Source: Adiantum capillus-veneris
Taxonomy: Eukaryota; Streptophyta; Polypodiopsida; Polypodiales; Pteridaceae
Direction: 5' to 3'
DNA: 64,000 nt
Assembly: GCA_014529385.2 (NCBI GenBank)
Contig: CM043952.1
Span: 52,263,119-52,327,118, forward strand
Position numbers and translations under genes: made by a program. Position 1 is the first letter of the stretch. Every line of letters begins with the position of its first letter. The notes beneath the pieces were generated by a model that ran no database searches, was not told the origin of the DNA, and saw only the letters and a list, made by a program, of their open reading frames with translations. Positions 1-10,487 of this stretch are shown one piece after another.

Positions 1-49
1 ATCACGTTAATTGTTAACGTGACTTTGATTATGACCTACAAAAACCTAT

Positions 50-200
50 AGAGCCGGTAAGCCCTCCGGGTTTTCCATTTTTCCTGCGGGGCCCGCCGGG
101 CTTTTTCATTTTCCCAGCAAGCCCGCTAGGTATTGTAATAGCCCGACGGGCCCGCCGGGAAAATGAAAAAGCCCAGCGGGAATAATTATATATAGTAAAT
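50..200. repeat. GC-rich palindromic block (CCCGCCGGGC-type)
   Basis: Several short palindromes built on CCCGCCGGG, CCCGACGGG and CCCAGCGGG are separated by AT-rich spacers in an otherwise AT-rich stretch. Clustered CCCG/CGGG motifs of this kind are common in the subterminal regions of plant hAT elements, and a hAT transposase remnant begins 950 bp downstream. A similar block occurs at 10258-10345. No target-site duplication could be established, so the transposon-end reading is inference. Confidence 0.4.
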
Positions 201-1155
201 AGTGTGGTAAGCACGGTCTTTTAGCTAGGAAAATCCTTGGGAAGTGTATCCGAGTGCCGGGTATAGTCATCTCCTTGTGAATTGACCTAAAGTTACAGAG
301 TCACAAGTCCTTTTTTTGGGCCGAACGTGATTCTTAATTCGGTAACCACTTCTAAAAATTTTCAATTCGTTTACTGACATAAAGGTACAAAACCAAAATA
401 ACTGAAAACTTGGAGAATCATGCTCATTGCGAAGAAGCCATTAGTCCAAATGAGGGCTGTAATTCGTTTTAGAAGATGAGCATATGTAAATGACGAGTCG
501 GCAGGCAAGGGCCGGATGTCCTATACTAGTGTATCGGGCATATAAAGTTCCTTGAAGTCTTGCATTTGAGTTGATTTACACTTGTCACTCCACAATATAA
601 GAGCTATAATTATTAATTGGGTTAAAATAGCTTTTATATATTGAATTGATTGCATGGGTGGGCTACAATCCTTCACTGGGTACAAGTAGTCCTCAATTGA
701 GTGATTATATTGAAGATTTATTGGCGTTAGTTCATGCATTGGTTTATAAGAGAGTGCATTATGTATTACGATAGATTATTAGTGCATGAAACAACCAATC
801 ATATATTTTATTTCTTTCGTTTGTTTTTTTGTAGCAATTAAAATTAGATGTATCTTATTGTTTGCAAACCAAAGTGGACATATAAATAATCATTATAATA
901 GTAATTCCATAGAGAGATTCATAGCATTGTTATAGTTATTATGCCATGCATAGACTACATTGCAATGTGTATGGTTGCTCACAATATAGGTGATCGATAT
1001 GTGGATTGACTAGCGTGCATTGAAAATCTCATATTGTGCATCATGGTCACTTTCATATTGACTGGTTTTTACATTTTAATATCTATTGAAAATAAGAAAA
1101 ATGTTTCAAAAACTGAACATCTAGTTCTTTTGTCTTCAGTCTTAATTCAAAAGAA
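201..1155. other. AT-rich intergenic stretch, no gene seen
   Basis: Only short, low-quality frames are present. No domain, tRNA or repeat structure was recognised. It may include the 5' flank or promoter of the hAT transposase remnant that follows. Confidence 0.5.
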
Positions 1156-3308
1156 ATGGAGCAAAATGTGGGCACAAGTGGTACAAAGAAGCCAAAGAAT
1201 AAAAAAAAGCTCGTGGCAAAGAGTTGGATTATGCTCACAACATATGCGGCCGATATATGGAGTGGCAATGTAAATTTTTTCACACAAAAAAATCAAGCGG
1301 TGCACCATGTATTAGGGATCATTTTTTGGGTAGCGCTAAAAACAGTTGTAAGAAATGTGAACATCCTCAATCACTTGCAGTTACAAAGCGTTTGAGAGAA
1401 GAGCTCGCCAAAAAGGGTGGCAAGAGACAGTAGATATATAGCTTTGTGGCTTCAAGTCAAGAGTTCCCAGAGCCAAATATTAACTCTGCAGATCTTGTAG
1501 TGACGCCAACTAACCTTAGAGAACAACCTGCGCAAGGAGAGGAAATTCCAAGCAGTGTTCCTTTTAAACATCACAATGAAGGTGGACTTTGTCAAATACA
1601 TCAAAAATCATTACATCAAAGCTTTCGAGTGCAGTCTCTAGAAGAAGCACAAACTGCACTGGCCAAAGCAATATTCTTTACTGGAAGTGCTTTGGTCATA
1701 GTAGAGAGCAATCACTTGAAGGCTGCTTGGAAGAAAATTGGTGAGTTTGGTCCAGGATTTTCATCTCCTTCTTATCACACGATAAGAAATGTTTTCTTGA
1801 ACAAATGTTACATCGAAATCAAAGAGCGTGTTGGCAAAACAATACTTGGGAATATTTTGCTTTCAAGATATACGATTGTGAGTGATGGCTGGTCAAATGG
1901 TCAGAGAAGACCGTTGATCAATGTAATGGTAGTTTCTCCAAGGGGAGAAAGGTTTATAAATGAAATTGATAGTTTTGGTACAATTAAAAGTAGAAAATAT
2001 ATTTTTGAGGTCTTGATTAATGTAATTAAAGAAATTGGTGTTGAACATGTTGTTCAAGTAGTCATGGACAACGCAAAGAATTGTAAAAACGCTAGTAAAT
2101 TAATAAAGAAGTGCTTTCCACACATTTTTGTCAATGGTTGTAATACGCACAGCTTAAACTTGGTGCTAAAAGATTGGTACACTAGCAAAGAAACCACATG
2201 GTTTGCCAAAATAATTGATACAGCATGTCAGGTTGTGAAATTTATCTTGAAACGACAAAGCTAGAGTGCTTGATATGTATAGGATGCGCATGTTAGTGAT
2301 GTTGAAAATTCTTGCTGAAACTCGGTTCTACATACACTTTTATACCTTGGAATCACTTCTCCGTAATAAATGCGTTGTGATTGACATATTCAATTGCGCG
2401 GCCTGGCCTTTGATGAATGGCAGCTTGAGCAGAAAGAAAAGTGAAAGATAAAATTACATATCTACGTGGCAATGTAAACTAGGCTGCTTGGTGGGGGAGT
2501 GTAATGGATGCATACCATGTAATGATGCCCATTATGTTCGTGATCCGCTATCTTGATCAAAGGGCGCCAAACTTGGGCAAAGTGTGGATGACTGGTGGTC
2601 AATCCAACGGAGTCTTGAAAATCCTAAAGAGTTGAAAGAGTCTATAGTAGAGAAGGAGTGGCGATTACCATTCTTTGGCAAACAACGAAAAATTTTGGCT
2701 AAGTATTTTCATGCAAGATGGAAGAGCACTCATAGTCCACTCCATAGTGTTGCTTACATGCTTGATCCAGAGTATTGGAATTTAGATATGATGTCCAATA
2801 CAGAGGTGGTAAGCAATTTCTATCACGTGGTCAACACGTTCTACTCCAACGTTCAGGACCGAATTGATTGCATCAAAGAAATGAGTGCATTTAGATTAAA
2901 AGAAGGTCCTTTTGCAAATGATTTTGTACAGCTAATGGCAAAAGAGCAACCTGCATGGAAGTGGTGGATGATGAATGGTGGAGAGTATTACTCTACCTTA
3001 CATCCCCTTGCAATGAAATTACTCGCATAATGTGCAGCCAACTCAAATTCAAAGATGAAATGGAGTATGTACAAGTATGTTCACAGCACTATTCGCAACA
3101 AACAATTAGAAGACAAAGCAAAAAATTAGTGTATATGTTTTGCAACGAAAAGATATTGAATCACATCGAAAGTGCTGGATACGAGGAGGAAATGCCAACC
3201 TGGCAGTATGATTGTCAAAACAAAGATGAAGAAGAGTTCAATGTTGGTGTATCTCAACGCACTGTAGACAATTATAGAAGAGAATTTGATAACAGATATG
3301 GAGGTTGA
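1156..3308 (+). pseudogene. hAT-family transposase remnant (BED finger, DUF659, C-terminal dimerisation region)
   Basis: Cut-and-paste DNA transposase of the hAT superfamily, broken by frameshifts and stops. The ATG at 1156 opens a BED-type zinc-finger region (to about 1430, frame changes inside) in which the second Cys of the first CxxC is replaced (CKFF). The stretch 1446-2264 is the DUF659/RNase H-like core: SDGWSNGQRRPLIN carries the first expected catalytic Asp, VVMDNAKNCKNA the second, and CNTHSLNLVL gives the C-x2-H signature. A TAG at 2262-2264 and a frame change follow, with AETRF recognisable near 2315. The C-terminal region runs in pieces from 2584 to 3308 (HPLAMKLLA, then KLVYMFCNEKILNHIESAGYEEE, shared by hAT dimerisation domains, given here by position 3127-3192). 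At least four disruptions make it non-functional. Terminal inverted repeats were not identified with certainty. Confidence 0.85.
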
Positions 3309-3511
3309 ATTACAAGGAGAACCACAACACTCAGACTTAGAACTAAATAACAACTTAATAGATTCAATATAGCTTGAGAGTAGAACCAGTAAATGTCAAA
3401 AACCATTGTAAAAGACCTTGTATTTATGTGTGTTTTGAGTAATTACAATGCTTCATATTCACGATAGTACATAGTTTGTCGATCTCAACTGTGTTTCCCT
3501 GAAGCAGCATC

Positions 3512-4354
3512 TTACTCATCAACCAGATTTCTAATTGTGCTAGGGGTATCTTGGTGTGCTTGCTTGAATTTATATTCGTTTTCCATGCCAAACATAATAT
3601 ATATTCCTTGTGGAATATCTTGTGAACAGATTGCGTATAAACTACTATTTTTCATTAAACGAATAAGACAAACTAAATGATAATAATGACCACATGTCAA
3701 TGTATAATATCCACTCCATCCATCAAAATTCTTGTAGCAAACTGGACATTGGGAAGATGAGGATGCATGTGAAGTAGACGAGGGGACCAAATTTGGATGC
3801 ATGACAAGGTGGTTGATGTGTGTCGCTTCTACAGGTGTTGGATTCACTCGCTGTGTCAGATTTTGAACATCCTGACTTAAGTGGTGAATGCTTTTCTTCA
3901 TCCGAACTTGTGAGAGTTGGGTTGTGTGGGTGGCTATAGAAAGCCATGTTATTTCTACATCTTTCTCTGTCAACTGTGTTGTGTAAATATCCTTCTCTCT
4001 TTTTAACTATAGGTCGGCGCCTTCTACTATCAATGCCAGCTCATCTCGAGTGAAAGTGACACAACTCCCCCTTAAATCATGAGTGGAAACAATTTTCTCC
4101 TTTGACGAGAAGTCTATCGGTCGCTGTTGCACAAAGTGAATGTATAACATTTTTGCACAATATAGAGCACAATCTGCATTGTGCAGGGGATGTCCATAAA
4201 CCTCCAAATAGATCCTCTGAGTGTTTTCTTTCATCGCATCATGGTTGCACTTTGAAACCTTCCGCCTTCCTTTTTTTATCTTTGTGTCCTCACATGGCCA
4301 TATTGTCTTGATCATGTCCTTTGTGACTTCTTTATTGATCTCTTTCCATTGCAT
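3512..4354 (-). pseudogene. RING-finger-like ORF with one in-frame stop
   Basis: A single minus-strand frame of about 280 codons, interrupted only by a TAG at 4007-4009. The C-terminal part has a RING-like pattern, CPVC-x(13)-CGHYYHLVC with a later single Cys (AICSQDIP). The last CxxC pair is incomplete, so zinc binding at the second site is doubtful. The N-terminal half is Lys/Glu-rich with several Cys residues and matches nothing I recognise. RING proteins are usually E3 ubiquitin ligases, but no partner or pathway can be inferred. It converges with the hAT remnant, and a solo LTR lies 42 bp upstream of its start, so its promoter would be separated from it. It could be host-derived or a passenger of the neighbouring transposon. 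Confidence 0.55.
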
Positions 4355-4599
4355 GTGGTTTGGAATTGCCCATTTGAGAGTCGTCGAGCAGTACGCTGTC
4401 GAGAAATTTGCGGTCTTGCCAGGAAAGCACCGGGCTTATGGCTGTGAGAGTTTGTGAGAGAACTCAAAAAAAACTATATGAAGGAGTTAAACCATAGATG
4501 CCATGAAGACTAGGGTTTGGAAAGAAGTGCAATCAAAGAAGACTCACCCTTTCTCTCTTGCACTCACACACACACAAAGAAAGAACGCAAAAGAGAATG

Positions 4600-4812
4600 T
4601 CAAAACAATACGAAGATGAAAACATCAAAGCTATGGTCATATCGTATCATGGGTAATATGAAAGGGTTAATGGATGAGTTAATGGCATTCAATCTTGGCT
4701 GACCAAATAGGCTACGAATTGTTCTTTGGAATTGTAGTTTTGTGCTTACCATAATATATATATATTGTCTAGTGATTGGGATTAATTGTGTGTACAAATC
4801 CTCTTGGTTCAT
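4600..4812 (-). CDS. LTR leader ORF b (70 aa), tandem relative of ORF a
   Basis: Starts inside the stop codon of ORF a (ATGA at 4812-4809), the arrangement seen in termination-reinitiation pairs. The 70-residue product shares with ORF a the MN start, FQ-x2-IR, GQPRLN, PFILPMI and C-terminal SFDV-x3-VL, so the pair looks like an ancient tandem duplication. The frame is intact in all three LTR copies in the window. Function unknown. Confidence 0.5.
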   Translation of the reverse strand: MNQEDLYTQLIPITRQYIYIMVSTKLQFQRTIRSLFGQPRLNAINSSINPFILPMIRYDHSFDVFIFVLF

Positions 4813-5027
4813 AGCAAGATAACTACGCTTACATCAAAAGAAAAATTATAGTCTATGAGAGGTAGTATGATGGGATCCGGTGATAGAAGTATTTCATTGA
4901 GCCTTTCAGGGCCGAAGAGAAACACTATACGTTGTTGAAAGTGTACTTTACGGCTAATCCATACGTTAATTCTAATAGATCGTACAGAGTGAAAGCGATA
5001 GAAATGATCATCATGTGGCTTATTCAT
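4809..5027 (-). CDS. LTR leader ORF a (72 aa), small protein family of elements B and D
   Basis: A 72-residue frame downstream of the LTR TATA box on the element's sense strand, so it would lie in the 5' leader of element RNA. It begins MN and contains RSI, then HFQQ, GPERLNEIL, PIILPL and a C-terminal FDV-x4-LL. The same pattern recurs in the adjacent ORF b and in the leader ORF of element D (24617-24835, 57498-57716), which has an unrelated LTR. Conservation between LTR copies alone would be uninformative; similarity across families is what argues for coding. Its stop overlaps the next start as ATGA. Function unknown; no signal peptide or membrane span. Confidence 0.5.
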   Translation of the reverse strand: MNKPHDDHFYRFHSVRSIRINVWISRKVHFQQRIVFLFGPERLNEILLSPDPIILPLIDYNFSFDVSVVILL

Positions 5028-6407
5028 CTAGGATAGTATGTGAGAAATGTAGATATGAGAGAAGTGAAGAGATGAGAAGTTTCCCTCCCAAGCCCTATTC
5101 ATGCCCGTAGGCAATAAGGATACTGCGGGGAGAGATGTACCTGTAGCAAAGAGAACCTAGAGAGGATGAATTACTAAGAATCAGAGAGATAGGTTTGGTT
5201 AAGGAGATGAGATTAGATACATATATATATGTTGGATTAGAGATGAAAATGAAAACAACAAGAAATCAAGAAAACATCAATGTAGAACACATCTTACTTG
5301 AAACCCTTCGGCACCATTATTGATGGAGAGAGAAGAAGAGTGGATAATTCCACTTTGATTGATACGCCAAGTACAACACCTTCTTTGATTAGAGTTGATC
5401 TTCCAAGGATGGCGTACAAGAATGGCTAGTTTTCCTCTAGGAGAAAGTGTAGGCTTGGGCTTATGTTAATGGGGATAAGTACAATTAGGCATTACTACTC
5501 ACTCCCTCAATAATTCCTCTCATCAATGGCTTGAATGCTTGAGTTTATTCCAAGGAAGAAGAGGTCCCCTTTTATAGGTGAAGGGAACCCACAAGGGTTT
5601 ACACAAGAAGAGAGGAGCCAGTGTGAACAGGAATTGGAAAAGTTGGAAATGAGCTGTCCCTGCATGATCTGGGCAGACTGGGGTCCAGTATTTTGATCAT
5701 ATCTCCTTAACCGTAGCTCCATATAAAAAAGTAAAAATATGGGCAGAAACTTCAGCTCATTAGCTACGATTTTCATTTTAAAATCATTTTCCAATTTGGA
5801 TTGGAACCTTGTGTAAAAAATTCATCAAAATAGGGTCCATTTCTGGCAGCAAAAGTCTTCATGTGGTCCCCTTAGCCTAGACTTTCATTTGATTCCAAAG
5901 GACACCTCATGCCATATGAAAGCATGACATTGCTCCTTGACAAAGTTTTGTAATCATGCTTGCAATAATGCATTAAAATAAGTGTATCTTTGAAATCATG
6001 CCACCTAGTGTCCCACTAGGATTTGATTCCCTCCTAGTAGCTATTTAAAAAGAAATATAAGAAAAATATGAAAAATACATAGAATATATATATATATTGG
6101 AGTTTACCCTAGATATAGGATCTAGCTAGGGTGTGAGATGATAATGAGATAGTAGAAATAAAGAATCAATGCTTTTTGCCCCAAGTTAAAGAGGCGGAGC
6201 TATTGATGCTTTTCCCATAGTATTTTCTGATGGTAAAGTAAGAATAGGTTACCCTTGAGAAAAATAATAGGATGAGATAGAAGGCTCATTATTATACCTA
6301 AATATGCATATGTACATTATAGGAAATATAATTTTGTATCTAAAAAATTACAAGATAACTCTTGTAGCATGCGTTCCCACTATGTACGTGTCACAACACG
6401 ACAACGC

Positions 6408-6851
6408 AGTGCTTGTTGAGCGGACATGCCGTGTGCAAGAGACTTCATGCGCTAAAATCCATTAAAATTTGGTTATTGTTGATCATTGGGCAGTGATTGG
6501 GTGCCAATATCTTGGTCTTCATGGGCCATTTTCTCTTAGAGCTGCAGTCAATAGATAGACAAATATTCAATATCATTGGCAAATATATATTCTTACGATT
6601 CAACAGTCTCACAGATGCAGAATATAACAACTTCTCGTTCACAGGGAAAGTGCACGGAATCCACTAAATCAAACCACAACAAATGCGACTAATTGAACCA
6701 CAAGGCAAATTTGAAATACTGACAGCTAAATGTTAAATTTTAAATGACTAAAGATAATTGACTCAATTAGATAAACTATTTCAAACCAGATAATACACTG
6801 CAATAAAAAATAGAAAACCCTGGACAAGACTTATGTATATCATAGAAATCT
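6408..6851. other. No gene recognised
   Basis: Flank of the solo LTR. Joining across the LTR does not extend the RING-like frame convincingly. Only short frames are seen, with no recognisable domain. Confidence 0.4.
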
Positions 6852-8369
6852 TTAAATCGGATAAAATGATGGTGCAAGTTCAACAAGGGGACGTTGGACA
6901 GGGTTAGGGTCTGTCTTTAAATGTTCTTTGAAAAATATCAAAACGTCAGAAGCATTCCTTCTTTGTTCCCGCTCTTTTAACTTCATCCAACAATCTACTT
7001 TAATTCGAATAGCCCTCATAACATCTTCGTCCGGGTGGTGAAAAACTTCTTCTAGAAAATAAAATTTTATGGTTGCACTCCAAAAATCTGCCAGCATGTC
7101 GAATAGGTAGCCCAATGCATAAATGTCGCTCGCTTTTCCGTATGCATTTGTGCACCGTGGATCGTATAGTTTGGGAGAAATCCACGGTCTCTTAGCCACC
7201 TCGGCATTCCCTGCTCTCTCTACATCCAAAACTATTTCGTCCGACTGTGCGCTTGGATGCAGATAATTATTTGCTACGCACTTAGCTGGTGTTCTCAGCA
7301 TCATACCCCAATCAATGATGTCGACACGGGGTTTATTGGCACGAGTAAATTCCAACATTATGTTGAACGGGTGCAGGTCACTGTGCACTATACCGGCCGA
7401 GTGGGCAGCCGCAACGCCGTCGATTCAGGTATGAAAAATGGCCAGCATCTGCTCGATCATTGCTTTGATCTGCACCGTATCTATCTCGCTTACAAGAATA
7501 TTTGCTACAGGCAATGACCTCTAGCCGTGTTGTAGACTATGCATGTGTCCTTTGAACAATCCATGAGCGAATGGTAAGCAACACATCATGTCGCCACCGA
7601 TACCATTTTAGTATGGGAATATCGTGATCCAAGGAGCTTCGGTAGTAAACCCAATGCACCTTACACTGGAGGGGTGAAGTGTTTGCATTCTTTGCTCTGT
7701 CTGAAAGCTGTCAAATTTTGCCTCACCCCCTCCCTTGTAACATTTTTCCACATATGTAATGTGGTTTGGACAAAACGAGATGCCTTTGATGGTGTACAAT
7801 GTGCACACATTGAAGGATCTTGTTCCAATCCCATTACCTTCTACCAAGGCTTTGTGAGGGATGCCGACAAGATGAGTGCACTTTGCATTCCAAGCTGTGC
7901 ACATGATTGTATCGGTGCCGCTGGTATCAAATCGACCTCCCAAAACTGCTTGCGCATCTTGGGCCATCTTCAATCTCTTGGGTAAGGCTGCTCGGTCCTC
8001 CGCTTTCACACGCTTCATTTTTACCTTCTGTTCTTCCCACAATTTATCCCAAAGCTCTAATTTTGACATGTCGTAGGCAGGTGGGATATCTTTCTTTAAG
8101 TCTCTGCAACGTACTTTTGTATTGCCTAACACTGTCCTAACCTTGTGGTGGAGGTCAAATTCTTGTATCCTTGCTGGAAGCAACAACTCATATTGGCCTT
8201 CAAGTCGCAACCTACGCTTTGTGTTTTCCCATATAGCGCTAGTGAGGTCTTTGATGTAGACATCGCTTTCACTAATCTGTTGTATGAGATCAGCTGCACA
8301 TGATGAGATTTCCAAAATACATTCTTTACGAATGGCACGCATAATACATTTCTTTTCATCTACCGCCAT
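6852..8369 (-). pseudogene. Protein-kinase-like ORF with three in-frame stops
   Basis: One minus-strand frame runs from an ATG at 8369 to 6852 and is broken only by TAA (7610-7608), TAG (7523-7521) and TGA (7427-7425). The frame itself continues upstream to an ATG at 8441, but a pyrimidine-rich tract ending in CAG just before 8376 looks like a splice acceptor, so 8441-8377 is probably intron. The C-terminal third has kinase C-lobe motifs: HSDLHPFNIML (catalytic Asp at 7379-7377, Asn at 7364-7362), IIDWGMM in place of DFG (Asp at 7313-7311), an SPK in the APE position and SDIYALGYLF (subdomain IX). The N-terminal 250 residues are unrecognised, and no clear Gly-loop or VAIK lysine is visible. 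It may be a transposon passenger or decayed host gene. Confidence 0.65.
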
Positions 8370-8441
8370 ATTTCCACTGGACAATAAAAAACAACATATC
8401 AAATACAAATACATGGTTGCAAATGACAGTAACACTCTCAT

Positions 8442-9224
8442 ACTATTTCAGGTAAACCCTTAACCACCACTTGAAGACTTTAAGAAATGTGTAAGGAAAT
8501 ATTGATAAAAATTGAAAACAATCTTGACTTAAAATTGCAATCTGTTACACGTGTAAAATGCAGATCAAACAAGTGGTCTATAAGAACTTAATTCAAATCA
8601 AACAATACATGTTAACAATCTGGCACATTTCAGCATATATTGAATTTTTAACTTATATTTTTCTCTGTGCACACAAATTAATTCAAACAAAGCACACACC
8701 GACTTAAAAACTTGAAAAACATTTAAAACATTGGAAGTATACAAATTGAACTAGCAAATTGTGTTCACACACTTTTTAACATAGAATTTATGTAAATGTA
8801 ACAATAAAAAAAACGATGATAATTGATGCTCCTTAAAAAGATACAAAAGAATATTTAACATGCAAATTGTGTGCATTTAGATTTTTAGAGAGAATTTATG
8901 TAAATGAAGAATTAAAAATTGCGATAATGCTTGAGAGTCCTTTAAAAAGATAAAAGAAAGAATATTTAACATGCAATGTGTGTGCAAATACTTTTTTACA
9001 TATAATTTATAAAAATGGAGCATTTAAAACAACGATGATTGATAAATAAAGTATTCTTTTGAATATGATTATCTAGTATATAATTTTAAATGGACAATTA
9101 AAAACAACAAAAGTCAAACAATTCATACATTTTGTATATGAAATACTCTTCACAGCCGCGTTACCGACCAAGTATTTCATATACTTAATACTTGAAACAT
9201 TAACTGCACATGCATATACAAATT
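8442..9224. other. AT-rich stretch with short interspersed repeats, no gene
   Basis: Strongly AT-rich. A loose repeat occurs three times around 8780-9030, in phrases of the type atttaacatgcaa, tgtgtgcaaat and aatttatgtaaatg. No coding frame or RNA gene was recognised. Confidence 0.45.
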
Positions 9225-9835
9225 ATATGACGTTCATACGGCCAGGTTAACGACATGAACGCCACATTTATACAAAAACAAATGCTTCTAATAAACGACA
9301 CTCTATTAGCCGCGTTCATTAGGGAAAATTTGGACTCACAAAGGGGCCCTATAAGGAGTTTGATTTCCTCTCTCATGTCGAAAATGGACGTGCGATAAAC
9401 TTTTTGCAAATCAACTCTAAACTTGGCGGAGATTTGACAGTTAGAATCTCCTCTTCAAGCTCTTTCTAATGATATATAGCACGCCACAAGATTCCTCATA
9501 ATTTGAAAGATTCTATTGGTTATTGTTTAGATTCTAGACGGAGTTGTCACGTCATAAGAGAATAAAAAATAGAATCTTTCAAAATATGAAGAATCTCATG
9601 ACGTGCTATATATCAATAGAAAGAGCTTGAAGAGTAGATTCTAATTGTCAAATCTCCGCCAAGTTTAGATTTGATTTGCAAAAATTTTACCGCACGCTCG
9701 TTTTGAACATGAGAGAGGAAGTCAAACTCCTTATAAGGCCTCTTTGTGAGTCCAGATTTTCCCTAATGATCGATCGAGTGTCGCTGAATCTAGGGAGAAA
9801 CAATAGCTTGCATACGAACGTCATATATTCGCATT
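9225..9835. repeat. Foldback element: about 300-bp imperfect inverted repeat
   Basis: The sequence from about 9225 to 9540 reappears as its reverse complement at about 9545-9835. Matching blocks include tatgacgttc near both outer ends, cgacactc, cattagggaaaa, ctcacaaag, ataaggagttt, gagagagga, gattctattttttattc-like centre flanks and agagcttgaaga. The centre lies near 9535-9550 with a very short loop, so a transcript would form a long hairpin. This fits a foldback/MITE-type element or a small-RNA-producing inverted duplication. The two similar frames on opposite strands (9409-9200 and 9676-9882) are a consequence of the palindrome, not evidence of genes. Confidence 0.75.
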
Positions 9836-10029
9836 ACCGATCGATGCCCATATGGTTTTGGGGAAAGGGGAAGGGAAGTTGACTTACCATAAGAATACTA
9901 GATTTGCCACGTTATCGACGTAGTACCCAAACAGTAAGCCAATACTTACCACAAGGACACCATCTTCCCCGCATCACCGAGGTGATGCCCCCGTGATAAG
10001 CATTGTTCCGTAGAACAGCTTACACACAC

Positions 10030-10185
10030 ACTCCCATTGTGTGGTAAGATACCTTATTACTGTCGCGCAATACGACAAAAGATACGCTATCACACAACGC
10101 ATACACACACACAACACATACCCGGAGCGTGTGGTTAGGTACTTTGCTGCTGTCACGCATTGCGATGCAGAGCACGCTCCCACAC
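10030..10185. repeat. Diverged tandem duplication, unit about 90 bp
   Basis: Two units start near 10038 and 10128. Each reads gtgtggt-a-g-tac, then tgctgtcacgca/tactgtcgcgca, then cacacaac, with roughly 75 per cent identity by eye. Units end in CA-rich tracts. Confidence 0.6.
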
Positions 10186-10192
10186 AACCCCC

Positions 10193-10236
<44 letters not shown>
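10186..10236. repeat. Poly-C tract joined to (CT)n microsatellite
   Basis: A run of about 16 C residues is followed directly by about 16 CT units. Confidence 0.9.
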
Positions 10237-10237
<1 letters not shown>

Positions 10238-10257
10238 AAGATGAAAGCAAGAAATAA

Positions 10258-10345
10258 CACCCAGTGGGCCCGATCGGGCCCGCGTATATATAATTTTGCG
10301 AGCCCGTCGGGCTTGTTCGTATCCTCGACGGGGGTCTATAGGTCC
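10258..10345. repeat. Second GC-rich palindromic block
   Basis: Contains GGGCCCGATCGGGCCCG and GCCCGTCGGGC palindromes and ends in GGGTCTATAGGT, which is the inverse of ACCTATAGAGCC at 42-53 with one mismatch. The two blocks may be the ends of one old element spanning 42-10345, but no target-site duplication supports this. Confidence 0.35.
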
Positions 10346-10487
10346 TCCTTAATCGGATTTTGTGTGATTATGTTTAGTGTAATCATGTAAATGTGTCAAT
10401 AAGCTTGTGATCACACAAATTTGTTGTAATTACGTAAATATTAAATCAGTGGCTATCATGACTGAGTTTTTGGCATCTTAAAAGATA

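Larger units (their letters stand above)
4397..6403 (-). mobile_element. Solo LTR of gypsy element B (2007 bp, TSD ACGC)
   Basis: Nearly identical over its whole length to the two LTRs of element B (35537-37538 and 43553-45549). It begins TGTCG and ends CGACA, a perfect 5-bp terminal inverted repeat, and is flanked by a 4-bp direct repeat ACGC (4393-4396 and 6404-6407). No internal retroviral sequence accompanies it, so it is a product of LTR-LTR recombination. The element sense is the minus strand, with a TATAAAA box on that strand at 5576-5570. It keeps both small leader ORFs of the family intact. Confidence 0.93.

Noticed and set aside
5507-5794. 95-codon minus-strand frame present in all three B LTRs
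   Set aside because: It spans the LTR TATA box and predicted start site, so it is upstream of transcription. Its conservation follows from LTR identity and it has no relative outside B.
9676-9882. Two similar frames on opposite strands at 9200-9409 and 9676-9882
   Set aside because: Explained by the inverted repeat; no independent support.
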